64,000 nucleotides of DNA from Nematopogon swammerdamellus (taxonomy: Eukaryota > Arthropoda > Insecta > Lepidoptera > Adelidae), in assembly GCA_946902875.1 (NCBI GenBank), contig OX336348.1, forward strand, positions 15,773,741 through 15,837,740, given 5' to 3'. The notes below the pieces were generated by a model that did not search any database, was not told where the DNA came from, and was given only the letters and a program-made list of their open reading frames with translations. Positions 30,770 to 40,523 of this stretch are shown in pieces (position 1 is the first letter of the stretch; every line of letters starts with the position of its first letter). Position numbers and translations under genes: made by a program.

Positions 30770-31640
30770 GTTTTGATGCTGTGTCCTCAGTCACGCTGAC
30801 CTTGTTACACAGGGGCTCTAAGGGAAACAGGTAGGTCGATGCTGTGCCCTCGGTCTCGCAGACCTTGTTACGCAGGGGAAGTGTTAGACGAGTTGATGCT
30901 GTGCCCTCGGTCACTAAAACCTTGCTACACAGGGGCCCTAAAGGAAATGGGAAGGTCGCTGCTGTGCCCTGGGTCATTCACGAGACCGTGTTACACAGGG
31001 GAAATGTTAGAAGAGTTGATGCTGTGCCCTCGGTCACTAGAACCTTGCTACACAGGGGCCCTAAAGGAAATGGGAAGGTCGCTGCTGTGCCCTGGGTCAT
31101 TCGCTAGACCGTGTTACACAGGGGAAATGTTAGAAGAGTTGATGCTGTGCCCTCGGTCACTAGAACCTTGCTACACAGGGGCCCTAAAGGAAATGGGAAG
31201 GTCGCTGCTGTGCCCTGGGTCATTCGCTAGACCGTGTTACACAGGGGAAATGTTAAAAGAGTTGATGCTGTGCCCTCGGTCACTAGAACCTTGCTACACA
31301 GGGGCCCTAAAGGAAATGGGAAGGTCGCTGCTGTGCCCTGGGTCATTCGCTAGACCGTGTTACACAGGGGATATGTTAGAAGAGTTGATGCTGTGCCCTC
31401 GGTCACTAGAACCTTGCTACACAGGGGCCCTAAAGGAGGTGGGAAGGTCGCTGCTGTGCCCTGGGTCATTCACTAGACCGTGTTACACAGGGGAAATGTT
31501 AGATGAGTTGGTGCTGTGCCCTCGGTCACTAGAACCTTGCTACACAGGGGCCCTAAAGGAGGTGGGAAGGTCGCTGCTGTGCCCTGGGCCATTTTCTAGA
31601 CCGTGTTACACAGTGGCTCTGAAAGAGAATCACTTGAAAA
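30770..31640. repeat. 123-bp minisatellite within the Gypsy 3' region
   Basis: GCTGTGCCCTCGGTCAC recurs at 30898, 31021, 31144, 31267, 31390 and 31513, an exact 123-bp period, with degenerate units to the left. Each unit consists of two related halves (GTGCCCTCGG and GTGCCCTGGG, both followed by a TACACAGGGG block). Because 123 is a multiple of three, a 271-codon frame stays open through it on the plus strand (30839-31654), repeating 'LMLCPRSLEPCYTG'. It is antisense to the element and has no known protein match. Confidence 0.9.
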
Positions 31641-31800
31641 GACAAGAACAGTAACATAGAACAAAAGTGATTGAAGAACAAAAATGACATGAAACAATAG
31701 TTATTATAACACAACAATGACATGGAACAACAGTAATTAAAGAACAACAATGGCATGGAACAACAGTGATTAAAGAACTACAATGACACGGAACAAATTC
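31640..31800. repeat. Degenerate ~37-bp tandem repeats
   Basis: Variants of 'GAACAACAGTGATTAAAGAAC' type phrases (in part) with 'CAATGACATG' recur four to five times between the minisatellite and the integrase stop. It is low complexity and without coding signal. Confidence 0.6.
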
Positions 31801-31806
31801 ACCAAA

Positions 31807-32844
31807 TTAAAAAGAATTGTTGATTTGTGTGTCCACTACGGTATCGTATGACGTGGACGGTGTATGAACTACATCAGCACTCGCCAGCTGCCCAGAATCA
31901 TTTGGACTCTCCCACATGGCTATCTGATCGCCTGGACACGGAGCCCGTCGTAGCTGATCATGAGAGACCTTACGAGGTCGTCCTCTACCGACGACTCGTT
32001 TCACCAGATATCGATCATTTTCAAGAACTTTATAGATTTCATAAGGTTCACTGAATTTCAAATCCAACGAAGTCTGATTCCGTGGATTATTCTTGACTAG
32101 GACATACTCGCCACGCTGAAAATGTTGAATTCTTGCTTTGCCTCTGTCAAATCGTAATTTTGCTTTAGCTGCTGCCTCCACGGTACGTTTCTGCACATGT
32201 TGCTCCAGTAATTCTAGGTTGATTTGTTCTTTTTCAAAGTTCACGAGATTAAGTAATTCCGGAGGGACGCAATGATGATGTCTAGTGAGCAATGTGAGTG
32301 GGGCAAATCCAGTTGTCTTATGCACCGTGCAGTTGAGAGCCAATTGTAGACCACCCAATGCAGTGTGCCATTGTTCAGTTTCGTAGTTCTTTATCATTGT
32401 AAGTCCATTCTTGAGAGTTGACATAACACGTTCGACTTGCCCATTCGCTCGGCTAACTCCTGGCGAAATAGCGTGAATTTCAATTCCGAAGCTCGTGCAA
32501 TATTTTTGAAATTCTCCAAGGAAGGCTCTATCTCCATCGACGACAAGCTGCTTGGGGGAACCGAACAGATGAATAACTTGTTTCAGGGCCGCCAAAGTAC
32601 TGAACTGAGACTTGTTGTTGGCGTAGTAGAGAAGTACATATTTGGAGAAAGCATCGATAGTCACAATGACATATTCTTGATCATTGGGTACACCCAGTTT
32701 ACCCGTGATGTCCATATGAACCACTTGAAATGCTGCTGAAGGTTTCTCTATGGGATGTAGACGTACTTGTATAGCTCCAGATGTATTTTTTGACATTTTA
32801 CAGACGACACAGTTATCGATGAAAGTACGGACAATCGTGTTCAT
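31807..32844 (-). pseudogene. Gypsy integrase, cut from Pol by one stop
   Basis: In the same frame as the upstream Gag-Pol, six codons after a TAA. It contains the second half of the zinc domain ('NCVVCKMSK'), the core D blocks 'VVHMDITGKL' and 'LVVDGDRAFL', and 'RANGQVERVMSTLK' with the catalytic Glu. A C-terminal tail follows with 'RGEYVLVKNNP' and a chromatin-side block 'VGRGRPRKVSHDQL'. All three acidic residues are present, so the stop at 32863-32865 is the only visible lesion. The ATG used here probably has no role. Confidence 0.88.
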
Positions 32845-32862
32845 TCTGTCGAACCAGTAAGA

Positions 32863-35800
32863 TTATTTAATCTTATGGAGAGTTTTCTCCCATCCAAGGT
32901 GTTTTAATGCAGTGTGAAAGGTATTAATTAAACTCCATTGAAAAGCTGCTGGAACTACTATTAAATTCCTTGCACCCGTAATATTAGATTCGAGGCGAAG
33001 TTTTAGAATTCCATCGTCGAGCAAGTAATCTTCAACTTCTTCATTGCTGTTAAGTTTATTAATTATAGCTCTTAGGGTAATATCTCTGCGTTGCTCTACT
33101 TTCAGCCAAGAAAGATCATTCGTCATTACATTTACAGTGAGAGTAGTCGGGTTCCTGCTAAAGAAATCGGCATGTTGTATCCGCTCTCCTTTTCGGTATT
33201 CAATTTCGAAATCGTAGTGCTGGAGAAAAGCCCACCACCTATGAATTCGTGGAAGAAGGTCTTGTTTGTGCTTGGATGCTTTTAGCGAATTGCAATCGGT
33301 TATGACTTTAAATTTTCTTCCATACAGAAAATGTCGGAAATGTTTTATAGCTCTGACAACTGCTAAGGTTTCCAATTCATATGAGTGGTATCTACTTTCT
33401 GCGTCGGTGGTTCTTGTGCTCATGTACGCTACAACGTGTTGTCGGCCGTCTATTATTAGAATAAGGACAGCACCATATCCGACGGAGCTGGCATCAGTGT
33501 ACAGCTCTATAGGGGCGTTTTCTCGAAAGATCGTCAGTACAGGTGCTGACGTTAGATATGCGATTATCTTGTTCCGGACCTCTTCATGCTCATGACTCCA
33601 TTGCCACTTCGCACCTTGTTTTGTGAGATCATAAAGTGGTATCATCAAACGAGAAAAATCTGGGATAAATCGTCTAAAGTATCCGGCCAACCCGTTGAAC
33701 TGTCGAACCTGCTTAACTGTGCTCGGTACAGGCGACTTCGCTAATGCTTCTACCTTTCGAGGACTAGGACTGACTCTACCATCTGAGATTACATTTCCTA
33801 AGTACTCTATGGAACGCTTAAAGAATGCGCATTTTTCAATATTAATGGAGAAGCCTGCCTCCTGTAATGCAAGAAGAATTTGTTCGAGGAACGTGATACC
33901 TTCCTGGAAAGATTCACACTTACTTAAAACGTCATCTATGTAGACCTGTGCGATTTTACCGAGTAAATTCCGCAAAGCACGGTTAATGCAACGTTGATAA
34001 ACCGCAGGTGCATTAGATAAGCCGAATGGCATAGTTAAGTATTCATATAAACCATCAGGGGTAATGAATGCAGTTTTTTCAATAGATTCTTCGGCTATCG
34101 GTATTTGATGAAAACCTGATGCCATATCGAGAGTGGTGAAATAATAGCCATCAGCAAGCTGGTCGATTTGATCAGCAATCAGAGGGAGTGGATAATGGTC
34201 GCGGACTGTATTAGCATTCAGTTGACGGAAGTCGACGCACATGCGATCATCACCATTCTTTTTCTTCACCAGAATAATTGGACTGGAAAACGGTGATTTA
34301 CTTTCACGAATAATGTTGTGCTGTAGGAGCTCATTGATGATCTTACGAACTTTTTCTCGCTCAAACGAATTCAAGCGGTATGGCTTCCTTTCAACAAATT
34401 TGTTTGGATCTTTCAATCTTATCTCAAGTTCACCAGTTTTAACTCGAGTATGTGAAAGGCCGTGTATAAAGAGATGCGAAAATTTGTTAAGCAAAATTTT
34501 AAGATTTTTTATTTGGTCATCATCAGTTAAATCGGTATTAATTTTTTCAAATATTGAGTTTTCTTTCTGTATGTGATAAACGATAGGTTGCCGTATGATT
34601 CTAGCTCCGCCACTGGTTACGATAACCGCAAGTCCTGTGTCCAAAAACAGGTTGGTACCGATAAGCACATCAGAAGAAAGTTCATGATCAGGCAAGACAT
34701 GGAATTGAATTTCCACATTAATGTCATTGATAGCACAAGTGGTAGTAAGGGTTTGAACAGAAAGCACAGGGTGACCTAGACCCTTAAGGTAGGTCACCGA
34801 ACTTTCTCGTCTACCAGGTACTTTAGATGCAGCGGATTCCCGAATAACCGAACAGTCAGCGCCGCTATCGAAAATACCACATAATTCGACTTTATCTACC
34901 CTCACTACTATGTTAGTCAGTTTAGGTCTACCGATAATGTTCACGTTGCCACGAGAATTATCGCGCTTATAACACGTTTCGTATGTATGACCTGCCGCGC
35001 TACAATATGAACAAGTTTTCTTGAGCCCGGTAGATTTATTTAACGTATGGCTTGGTGATGTCACCGAGGACTCGCGCCTATCAACTTCATTCTGCTTATA
35101 AGTACGACAATCGCGTGCATAGTGTCCACGTTTTTTGCATAAATTACAAGTAATGAAATCAAATTTGTCTTCAGAAAAACGTTGTCTTTTTGAAGCTATG
35201 GTCGAAGTAGGTATGTTTGAACGTTTACGGCGGATGGCCGAGGCGACAGAAATCAGTTCAGGTACGGAAGTAGCCCTGGCGTTCATGAGTTCAATCCGAA
35301 GTCTTTCATCGCTCACGCTCCCTATCACTGCTTCAACAGCATCTTCGTTTGGGAGCTTATCTTTCGTAACTCTACGCCATAATATCCATGCAGTTGACAG
35401 AAATTCGGAAATATCTTTTGAAGGGTCGTACACATGCTCTTTGAACTTAAGAATGTCTCGGGAGTATCTATTTTCAGGCTCGAAGGTAGTTATCAAATTG
35501 GTGCGTAATTCTTGCCAAGTTGTAGTATGAACAAGCCAAATATCGGCCCACAGTTTTGCTCTGCCCTTCAAGAGACTTGAAACCTTCATACGCACATCGT
35601 AATCTGCTAGGTTGTAGTTAGATTTTGCATTATCAACGTGATTGCACCATTCCCTTACACCCACATTATTGTCAGGGTCGAAAGGGGGTAAATAAACATC
35701 TGCGATGCGGATCTTGGTATCCGGTGTTGGTGCAGTGAGCCGTTCGGTCATTTGTTGCATCATGCTCATCATGTGCGAAAAAAATTCTGAAGGTACTTGC

Positions 35801-35970
35801 GATTCGCAGTTAGGTCTTGTCAAGAGATGCCCAGCAGCTGGCGTGGGTGGCAGTGGCTGAGACTGCCGTGATTCCGCTTCCGATGTCGGAGCAAGGCTCC
35901 CAGTGATGTCATCGGGTAACACCTCATGGCTTGGGTCGGCCATTTTGCAAATCTGCAGAGCACGTTTCAC
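32863..35970 (-). CDS. Gypsy Gag-Pol polyprotein up to the integrase zinc domain
   Basis: A single 1035-residue frame. The Gag core lies around residues 85-250. Two classic zinc knuckles follow, CNLCKKRGHYARDC (275-288) and CSYCSAAGHTYETC (320-333). The protease has 'GIFDSGADCSVI' (Asp ~368). RT has 'FTTLDMASGFHQIPI' (Asp ~614) and 'VYIDDVL' (676-679). RNase H begins 'ELYTDASSVGYGA' (~805). It ends in 'LHKIK' at a TAA; integrase continues in frame beyond it. Both candidate starts (35970 and 35943) lie inside the 5' LTR, and the frame crosses the LTR/internal boundary at 35884 without a break. The long start is listed; MADPSHEV at 35943 is as likely. Confidence 0.9.
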   Translation of the reverse strand: MKRALQICKMADPSHEVLPDDITGSLAPTSEAESRQSQPLPPTPAAGHLLTRPNCESQVPSEFFSHMMSMMQQMTERLTAPTPDTKIRIADVYLPPFDPDNNVGVREWCNHVDNAKSNYNLADYDVRMKVSSLLKGRAKLWADIWLVHTTTWQELRTNLITTFEPENRYSRDILKFKEHVYDPSKDISEFLSTAWILWRRVTKDKLPNEDAVEAVIGSVSDERLRIELMNARATSVPELISVASAIRRKRSNIPTSTIASKRQRFSEDKFDFITCNLCKKRGHYARDCRTYKQNEVDRRESSVTSPSHTLNKSTGLKKTCSYCSAAGHTYETCYKRDNSRGNVNIIGRPKLTNIVVRVDKVELCGIFDSGADCSVIRESAASKVPGRRESSVTYLKGLGHPVLSVQTLTTTCAINDINVEIQFHVLPDHELSSDVLIGTNLFLDTGLAVIVTSGGARIIRQPIVYHIQKENSIFEKINTDLTDDDQIKNLKILLNKFSHLFIHGLSHTRVKTGELEIRLKDPNKFVERKPYRLNSFEREKVRKIINELLQHNIIRESKSPFSSPIILVKKKNGDDRMCVDFRQLNANTVRDHYPLPLIADQIDQLADGYYFTTLDMASGFHQIPIAEESIEKTAFITPDGLYEYLTMPFGLSNAPAVYQRCINRALRNLLGKIAQVYIDDVLSKCESFQEGITFLEQILLALQEAGFSINIEKCAFFKRSIEYLGNVISDGRVSPSPRKVEALAKSPVPSTVKQVRQFNGLAGYFRRFIPDFSRLMIPLYDLTKQGAKWQWSHEHEEVRNKIIAYLTSAPVLTIFRENAPIELYTDASSVGYGAVLILIIDGRQHVVAYMSTRTTDAESRYHSYELETLAVVRAIKHFRHFLYGRKFKVITDCNSLKASKHKQDLLPRIHRWWAFLQHYDFEIEYRKGERIQHADFFSRNPTTLTVNVMTNDLSWLKVEQRRDITLRAIINKLNSNEEVEDYLLDDGILKLRLESNITGARNLIVVPAAFQWSLINTFHTALKHLGWEKTLHKIK

Positions 35971-36292
35971 ACAACCACGTGTGACAACTCTCAGTTCAGA
36001 TCTGCGGAAATTCCTTCAAAAACCTGTAAACAGGGCTTGCAGCCAACTTCAGTCTGCATCACCTTGATATTGTTCTAAAGCAGACATTCTGCCACCTGGC
36101 GACGAAAATTAGAAGTAATCGCTGCATTGTGATTGGTCCAATGCCAAATAATTAAAGATGGTGAATAAATTGAACATAGGCGCGCTTGTGCAGGTCCACC
36201 AACATACAGGCAATAAATACCAGTACTGCCACTAGTGCCATTCTTCAAGATATTTAAGTGTTGCACGTTAACAAAATTATTTCGCGCCCACA
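35884..36292 (-). repeat. Gypsy 5' LTR (right copy), overlaps Gag
   Basis: 409 bp, matching the left LTR. The Gag start codons lie 59-86 bp from its inner end. Next to the boundary the internal sequence is TCGGAAGCGG, not a TGG-type primer site. LTR end and internal start can pair (GCTCCGA with TCGGAAGC). Confidence 0.88.
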
Positions 36293-36454
36293 AATACTAA
36301 ATAAATACTTTAATAAGCATATATATATATATATATATAATAAACTTACTTATTATGTACATTAATCGGTGGTACCGTTGTGCAAATAAATCAACTGAAT
36401 GACAGGAGAGTAAGAGAAGGGGAGTAAACATATGTATGTAATATAAAATTGCAT
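36293..36454. other. Target duplication and (TA)n run
   Basis: AATA at 36293-36296 is the Gypsy target duplication. A (TA)n run spans about 36319-36339. Confidence 0.7.
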
Positions 36455-36660
36455 TTACTTCGGTAAGGAAAGGAGAAGTTTGTTTAAATTTATCTTAAAT
36501 ACATTCATAGACGTACAGGAGCGTAAATGTACGGGCAGATTATTCCAGAGGCGAGCTGTTTGTACTGTGTAAGAGTCCGTGTAGAATGTGCTTCGTATAC
36601 CTTCATATAACGATACTTCATATATCAAGTCGAATAAAAACAATTAGTTTACGTTTATTA
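36455..36660 (-). pseudogene. LINE RT C-terminal fragment
   Basis: A 62-codon minus-strand frame with 'TARLWNNLPVHLRS' and 'FKINLNKLLLSLPK', the end of a Jockey-like RT. It is truncated upstream, with no active-site motifs. Confidence 0.6.
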
Positions 36661-38207
36661 TAAAGAAATGTAATAAGTCATATTAAAAATCTAATTATAC
36701 AAAGTGTATCCAATTGTCAAAGTTGTTAGTGGGAAAAACAGTAGTCAGACTCTTATATAAAATTACGGTTAGTTAACGCATCCTTAACAGTATAATAACT
36801 CTTTTCAAAACCTGTATGCTCCAATGGAGACGAAACGGACCCCATATATTTTTTCCGCCAATTATCTTGGGTCCGAAACGGACCCCATCTTTATTCTCAA
36901 ATTACGGTCGCACGAATTGGTCTATTGCTCTTTCAATCGTTGATGGGGGCTATAAGTGACACCGGCAATTATGAACTAACCATTTTTCTTGTCTCCAAAG
37001 ACCAATTATGAATAATAAAACGAACGCTAGCTGTCAGCTGACAGTTTCTTTGTTCTCATAATTCTCACGAGTTTCGAGGTGACGCACTTCTGCGAAATTA
37101 TTTATTATAAGTGTATTCAAGTGCATCTATGAGCTAAAGGTTAGTATATAGTGTTATTTATTAGTTATTCTACCAATAGAAGATGCATTACGAGTTCGGG
37201 TGGCGACAAAAGTCATATTTTTCGTCGCTCAAAAATGTTTGTTTATTTTTGTATGAAATGTGTAAACAATGACTTTAAGGGCATATTTTTCATGGAAATA
37301 TAGCTTATTTTTCTAATTTTCTTCGCATTATTATACAAACATACGATCAGTTGCAAAATAAAAGAAGGTTTAGTTCAAATAATATATTTATAAAATTGGG
37401 AAAAAATATCACGCGCGTGCCATCTCGGAGTTTACGGAATGTCCCAGGATGTTCATGTTGAACATCCGATTTCGCTGATTTCTGTAAAGAAAACGTATAT
37501 TATACTTTACTATTTCTAAAAGTATGTTTCTTTACGAGTATTCTGATATAAATATTGTAAAGGTATGTTTTGAATTTATTTTATAATGAATTTTTCAAAA
37601 AAAAATTGGGATTTTTTTTTCTACCTAAAATATCTGGTACTTCTAAACAAGGTAAGCCTCACTGTTTCACATGGATTTTAGCAAATTTTCTAGGCTTTCT
37701 AGGACAGAAGAGTTTATAGATCTAACTTTATTAGTTTCCGAAATATCTGCGTTTATGTCGAGGTCGGCGCTCATGTGCGCACGCGCCGTCCGCGGGCCAC
37801 GCCCATGCGGGAGTCTGGGGGCTGTAGACATATTATAACGCGGGAGCATACAGGTTAACATTAGTTTAATCCGTCGTTTAAAATAATTATTATCATCTAA
37901 TGGTTTTATGTTATACTCCGTTCATCCTAGCAACTAATGCCGAGCGGTTTCTCTTTCTCTGTACTTCTCACTCTCGCAAAGGGTGATTGAAGTGACTGTG
38001 AACTGAGGTTATGAATATAGTTTAATTTAAAAACATTATTGAATTAATGTTTATTTATTTGATTAATGAAAATTTTTCAATAAACCTGTTTATTTTAATT
38101 TTTTGCTTGGAATCATGTTAAATATTTATATTTCACTGTAAATTATTAAATATTAAAATTATATATTATTTAAATATATAATATAATATATAATATTATA
38201 ATATATG
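36661..38207. other. AT-rich interval, nothing coding
   Basis: The phrase GAAACGGACCCCAT occurs twice (about 36832 and 36876), a small local duplication. At 37917-37960 the first ~45 bp of minisatellite element A/B appear alone ('CTCCGTTCATCCTAGCAAC'). No gene is recognised. Confidence 0.45.
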
Positions 38208-38310
38208 GATGGATGAGAAGAGCGGAAGACCGCGTGTGGTGGCGTGCCTTGGGAGAGGCCTATGTCCAGCAGTGGACCGATACAGGCTGATGATGATGAT
38301 GATGATTTAA
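38208..38310 (+). mobile_element. RTE-type LINE 3' end
   Basis: Encodes 'AEDRVWWRALGEAYVQQW' and a stop, then a GCTGATGATGATGATG tail. The 'GGCCTATGTCCAGCAGTGGAC' signature (given here in 21 characters less one base context; see 38259-38278) and the (GAT)n end are hallmarks of the RTE family that is very common in Lepidoptera. Only about 100 bp remain. Confidence 0.8.
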
Positions 38311-38477
38311 ATTGTGTGCCTAATCTACTTACTTCAGCTGTTCGTTCTATTGTAGGTGGATAAGTTAACCCAGTGCCGTAATACCGGGTAATCCATATTT
38401 ATCACTGTCTGATGATTCCCCCACGTCACAGAGGTCTTCGTCACTGCCGCTGCTATCCTCACGTAGATTTATGATAT
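38311..38477. other. Short intergenic stretch
   Basis: Nothing recognised. Confidence 0.4.
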
Positions 38478-40264
38478 CCATCCGTCACGTGAACTTTTGT
38501 TTTATTCATAACTCGAGAACCACTGGTGCTAGACCCATCGTGTTGGTAATCAAACTTCAGATCTTGGTGAGATCTATCCATCTGTTACATAAACTTTTGT
38601 TTTGGTCCTGAAGTTTGAGTAACAACACGATGGGTCTAGCACCAGTGTTTCTCGAGTTATGACCAAAACAAAAGTTCATGTGACAGATGGATAGATCTCA
38701 CCGGGACCTGAAGTTTGAGTACCAACATGATGGGTCTAGCACGTTCTCGAGTTATGACCAAAACAAAAGTTAACGTGACAAATGGATAGATCTCACCAAG
38801 ACCTGAATTTTGAGTACCAACACGATGGGTCTAGCACCAGTGGTTCTCGAGTTATGACCAAAACAAAAGTGCATGTGACAGATGGATAGATCTCACCGAG
38901 ACCTGAAGTTTGAGTACCAACACGATGGGTCTAGCACCAGTGGTTCTCGAGGTCTGACCAAAACAAAAGTTACCGTGACAAATGGATAGATCTCACCAAG
39001 ACCTGAAGTTTGAGTAACAACACGATGGGTCTAGCACCAGTGTTTCTCGAGTTATGACCAAAACAAAAGTTCATGTGACAGATGGATAGATCTCACCGGG
39101 ACCTGAAGTTTGAGTACCAACATGATGGGTCTAGCACGTTCTCGAGTTATGACCAAAACAAAAGTTAACGTGACAAATGGATAGATCTCACCAAGACCTG
39201 AAGTTTGAGTACCGACACGATGGGTCTAGCACCAGTGGTTCTCGAGTTATGACCAAAACAAAAGTTCACGTGACAGATGGATAAATCTCACCGAGACCTG
39301 AAGTTTGAGTACCAACATGATGGGTCTAGCACCTGTGGTTCTCGAGTTATGACCAAAACAAAAGTTAACGTGACAAATGGATAGATCTCACCAAGACCTG
39401 AAGTTTGAGTACCAACACGATGGGTCTAGCACCAGTGGTTTTCGAGTTATGGCCAAAACAAAAGTACATGTGACAGATGGATAGATCTCACCGAGACCTG
39501 AAGTTTGAGTACCAACACGATGGGTCTAGCACCAGTGGTTCTCGAGTTATGACCAAAACAAAAGTTCACGTGACAGATGGATAGATCTCACCAAGACCTG
39601 AAGTTTGAGTACCAACACGATGGGTCTAGCACCAGTGGTTCTCGAGTTATGACCAAAACAAAAGTTCATGTGACAGATGGATAGATCTCACCGAGACCTG
39701 AAGTTTGAGTGCCAACACGATGGGTCTAGCACCAGTGGTTCTCGAGTTATGACCAAAACAAACGTTCACGTGACAGATGGATAGATCTCACCGAGACCTG
39801 AAGTTTGAGTACCAATACGATGGGTCTAGCACCAGTGGTTCTCGAGTTATGACCAAAAAAACAAACAAACAAACAAACAAATATACTTTCGCATTTATTA
39901 TGAAGTGAGTAACGTAATTTTCTTATGAGTCTTGCATGCATGCATTGCATAGTGCCATTCAGTTTTTGTGAAAAACAACACATGAAAAATATGCAAAACA
40001 ATATTCTTATTATGACGCCTAGGAAAGGCTACTGATTGTAATGCGTCGACTGACCGGCCGACTGCACCTGGCTGCCTGAAACCTTCCCAGAATAAAACGC
40101 AACACTAACTCCCAGGCGCAGCGGCGCACGCGCCGTTATGGTTCTGAGATGACTTTCGCATACACCTATGACTCACAAACACAACGTTGTGTCCTGTGTA
40201 AAGAAGAGTAATAACCGTTGCGAGAGCGAGAAACCGCTCGGCATTAGTTGCTAGGATGAACGGA
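38478..40264 (-). repeat. Minisatellite-bearing element B (inverted copy of A)
   Basis: Reverse complement of element A: about 14 units of the same 100-bp repeat followed by the ~400-bp unique part, which ends at 40264 in GGATGAACGGAG. At its left edge one unit (38490-38600) points the other way, so the array flips orientation at about 38604. Two units lack about 9 bp ('ACCAGTGGT'). Confidence 0.85.
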
Positions 40265-40510
40265 GTGTAGAAGACAGTTTATTATAAAATCTAACACTAT
40301 TACAGATAAAGCTTTTTGACGTTTTGGATAATCTATGTCTTATTAATTGTACATTGTTCTTACAGCGTGTATCATAGTTATGATTGTCAAAATTAAGAGA
40401 GGAATCATGAATATATTTTCTGGCATAGTATATGTTCTGGTAAACATAATGCACTTGGTAAAGTCATGATTCCTATCTCTCCGAATGCTGTCCTACAAGT
40501 ATCTCTAGTT
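40251..40510 (-). pseudogene. Jockey-like LINE RT C-terminal fragment
   Basis: The minus-strand frame gives 'YYARKYIHDSSLNF', 'NYDTRCKNN', 'NSVRFYNKLS', the end of a Jockey-type RT. A frameshifted upstream piece reads 'TAFGEIGIMTLPS'. It abuts element B and the Helitron-like foldback. Confidence 0.65.
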
Positions 40511-40523
40511 TTCATATTTAAGA

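Larger units (their letters stand above)
29936..36292 (-). mobile_element. Ty3/Gypsy retrotransposon with Gag start inside the LTR
   Basis: Two 409-bp direct LTRs (29936-30344 and 35884-36292) with TG...CA ends flank a Gag-Pol on the minus strand. The target duplication is AATA (29932-29935 and 36293-36296). The frame begins within the 5' LTR. One in-frame stop splits integrase from the rest. Between integrase and the 3' LTR lie about 1.46 kb with a 123-bp minisatellite. Pol motifs look Mdg3-like to me, untested. Confidence 0.9.

Noticed and set aside
30839..31654. A 271-codon plus-strand frame as a host Cys-rich repeat protein
   Set aside because: It coincides with the 123-bp minisatellite, is antisense to the Gypsy and stays open only because the unit is a multiple of three; no signal peptide or known fold is visible.
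35884..36292. The 409-bp repeat as a simple duplication rather than an LTR, because it contains coding sequence
   Set aside because: TG...CA ends, AATA target duplication outside both copies and position at both ends of a Gag-Pol make it an LTR.
27941..39860. The two 100-bp arrays as a CRISPR-like array
   Set aside because: No variable spacers: the whole 100-bp unit is repeated, and the genome is an insect's.
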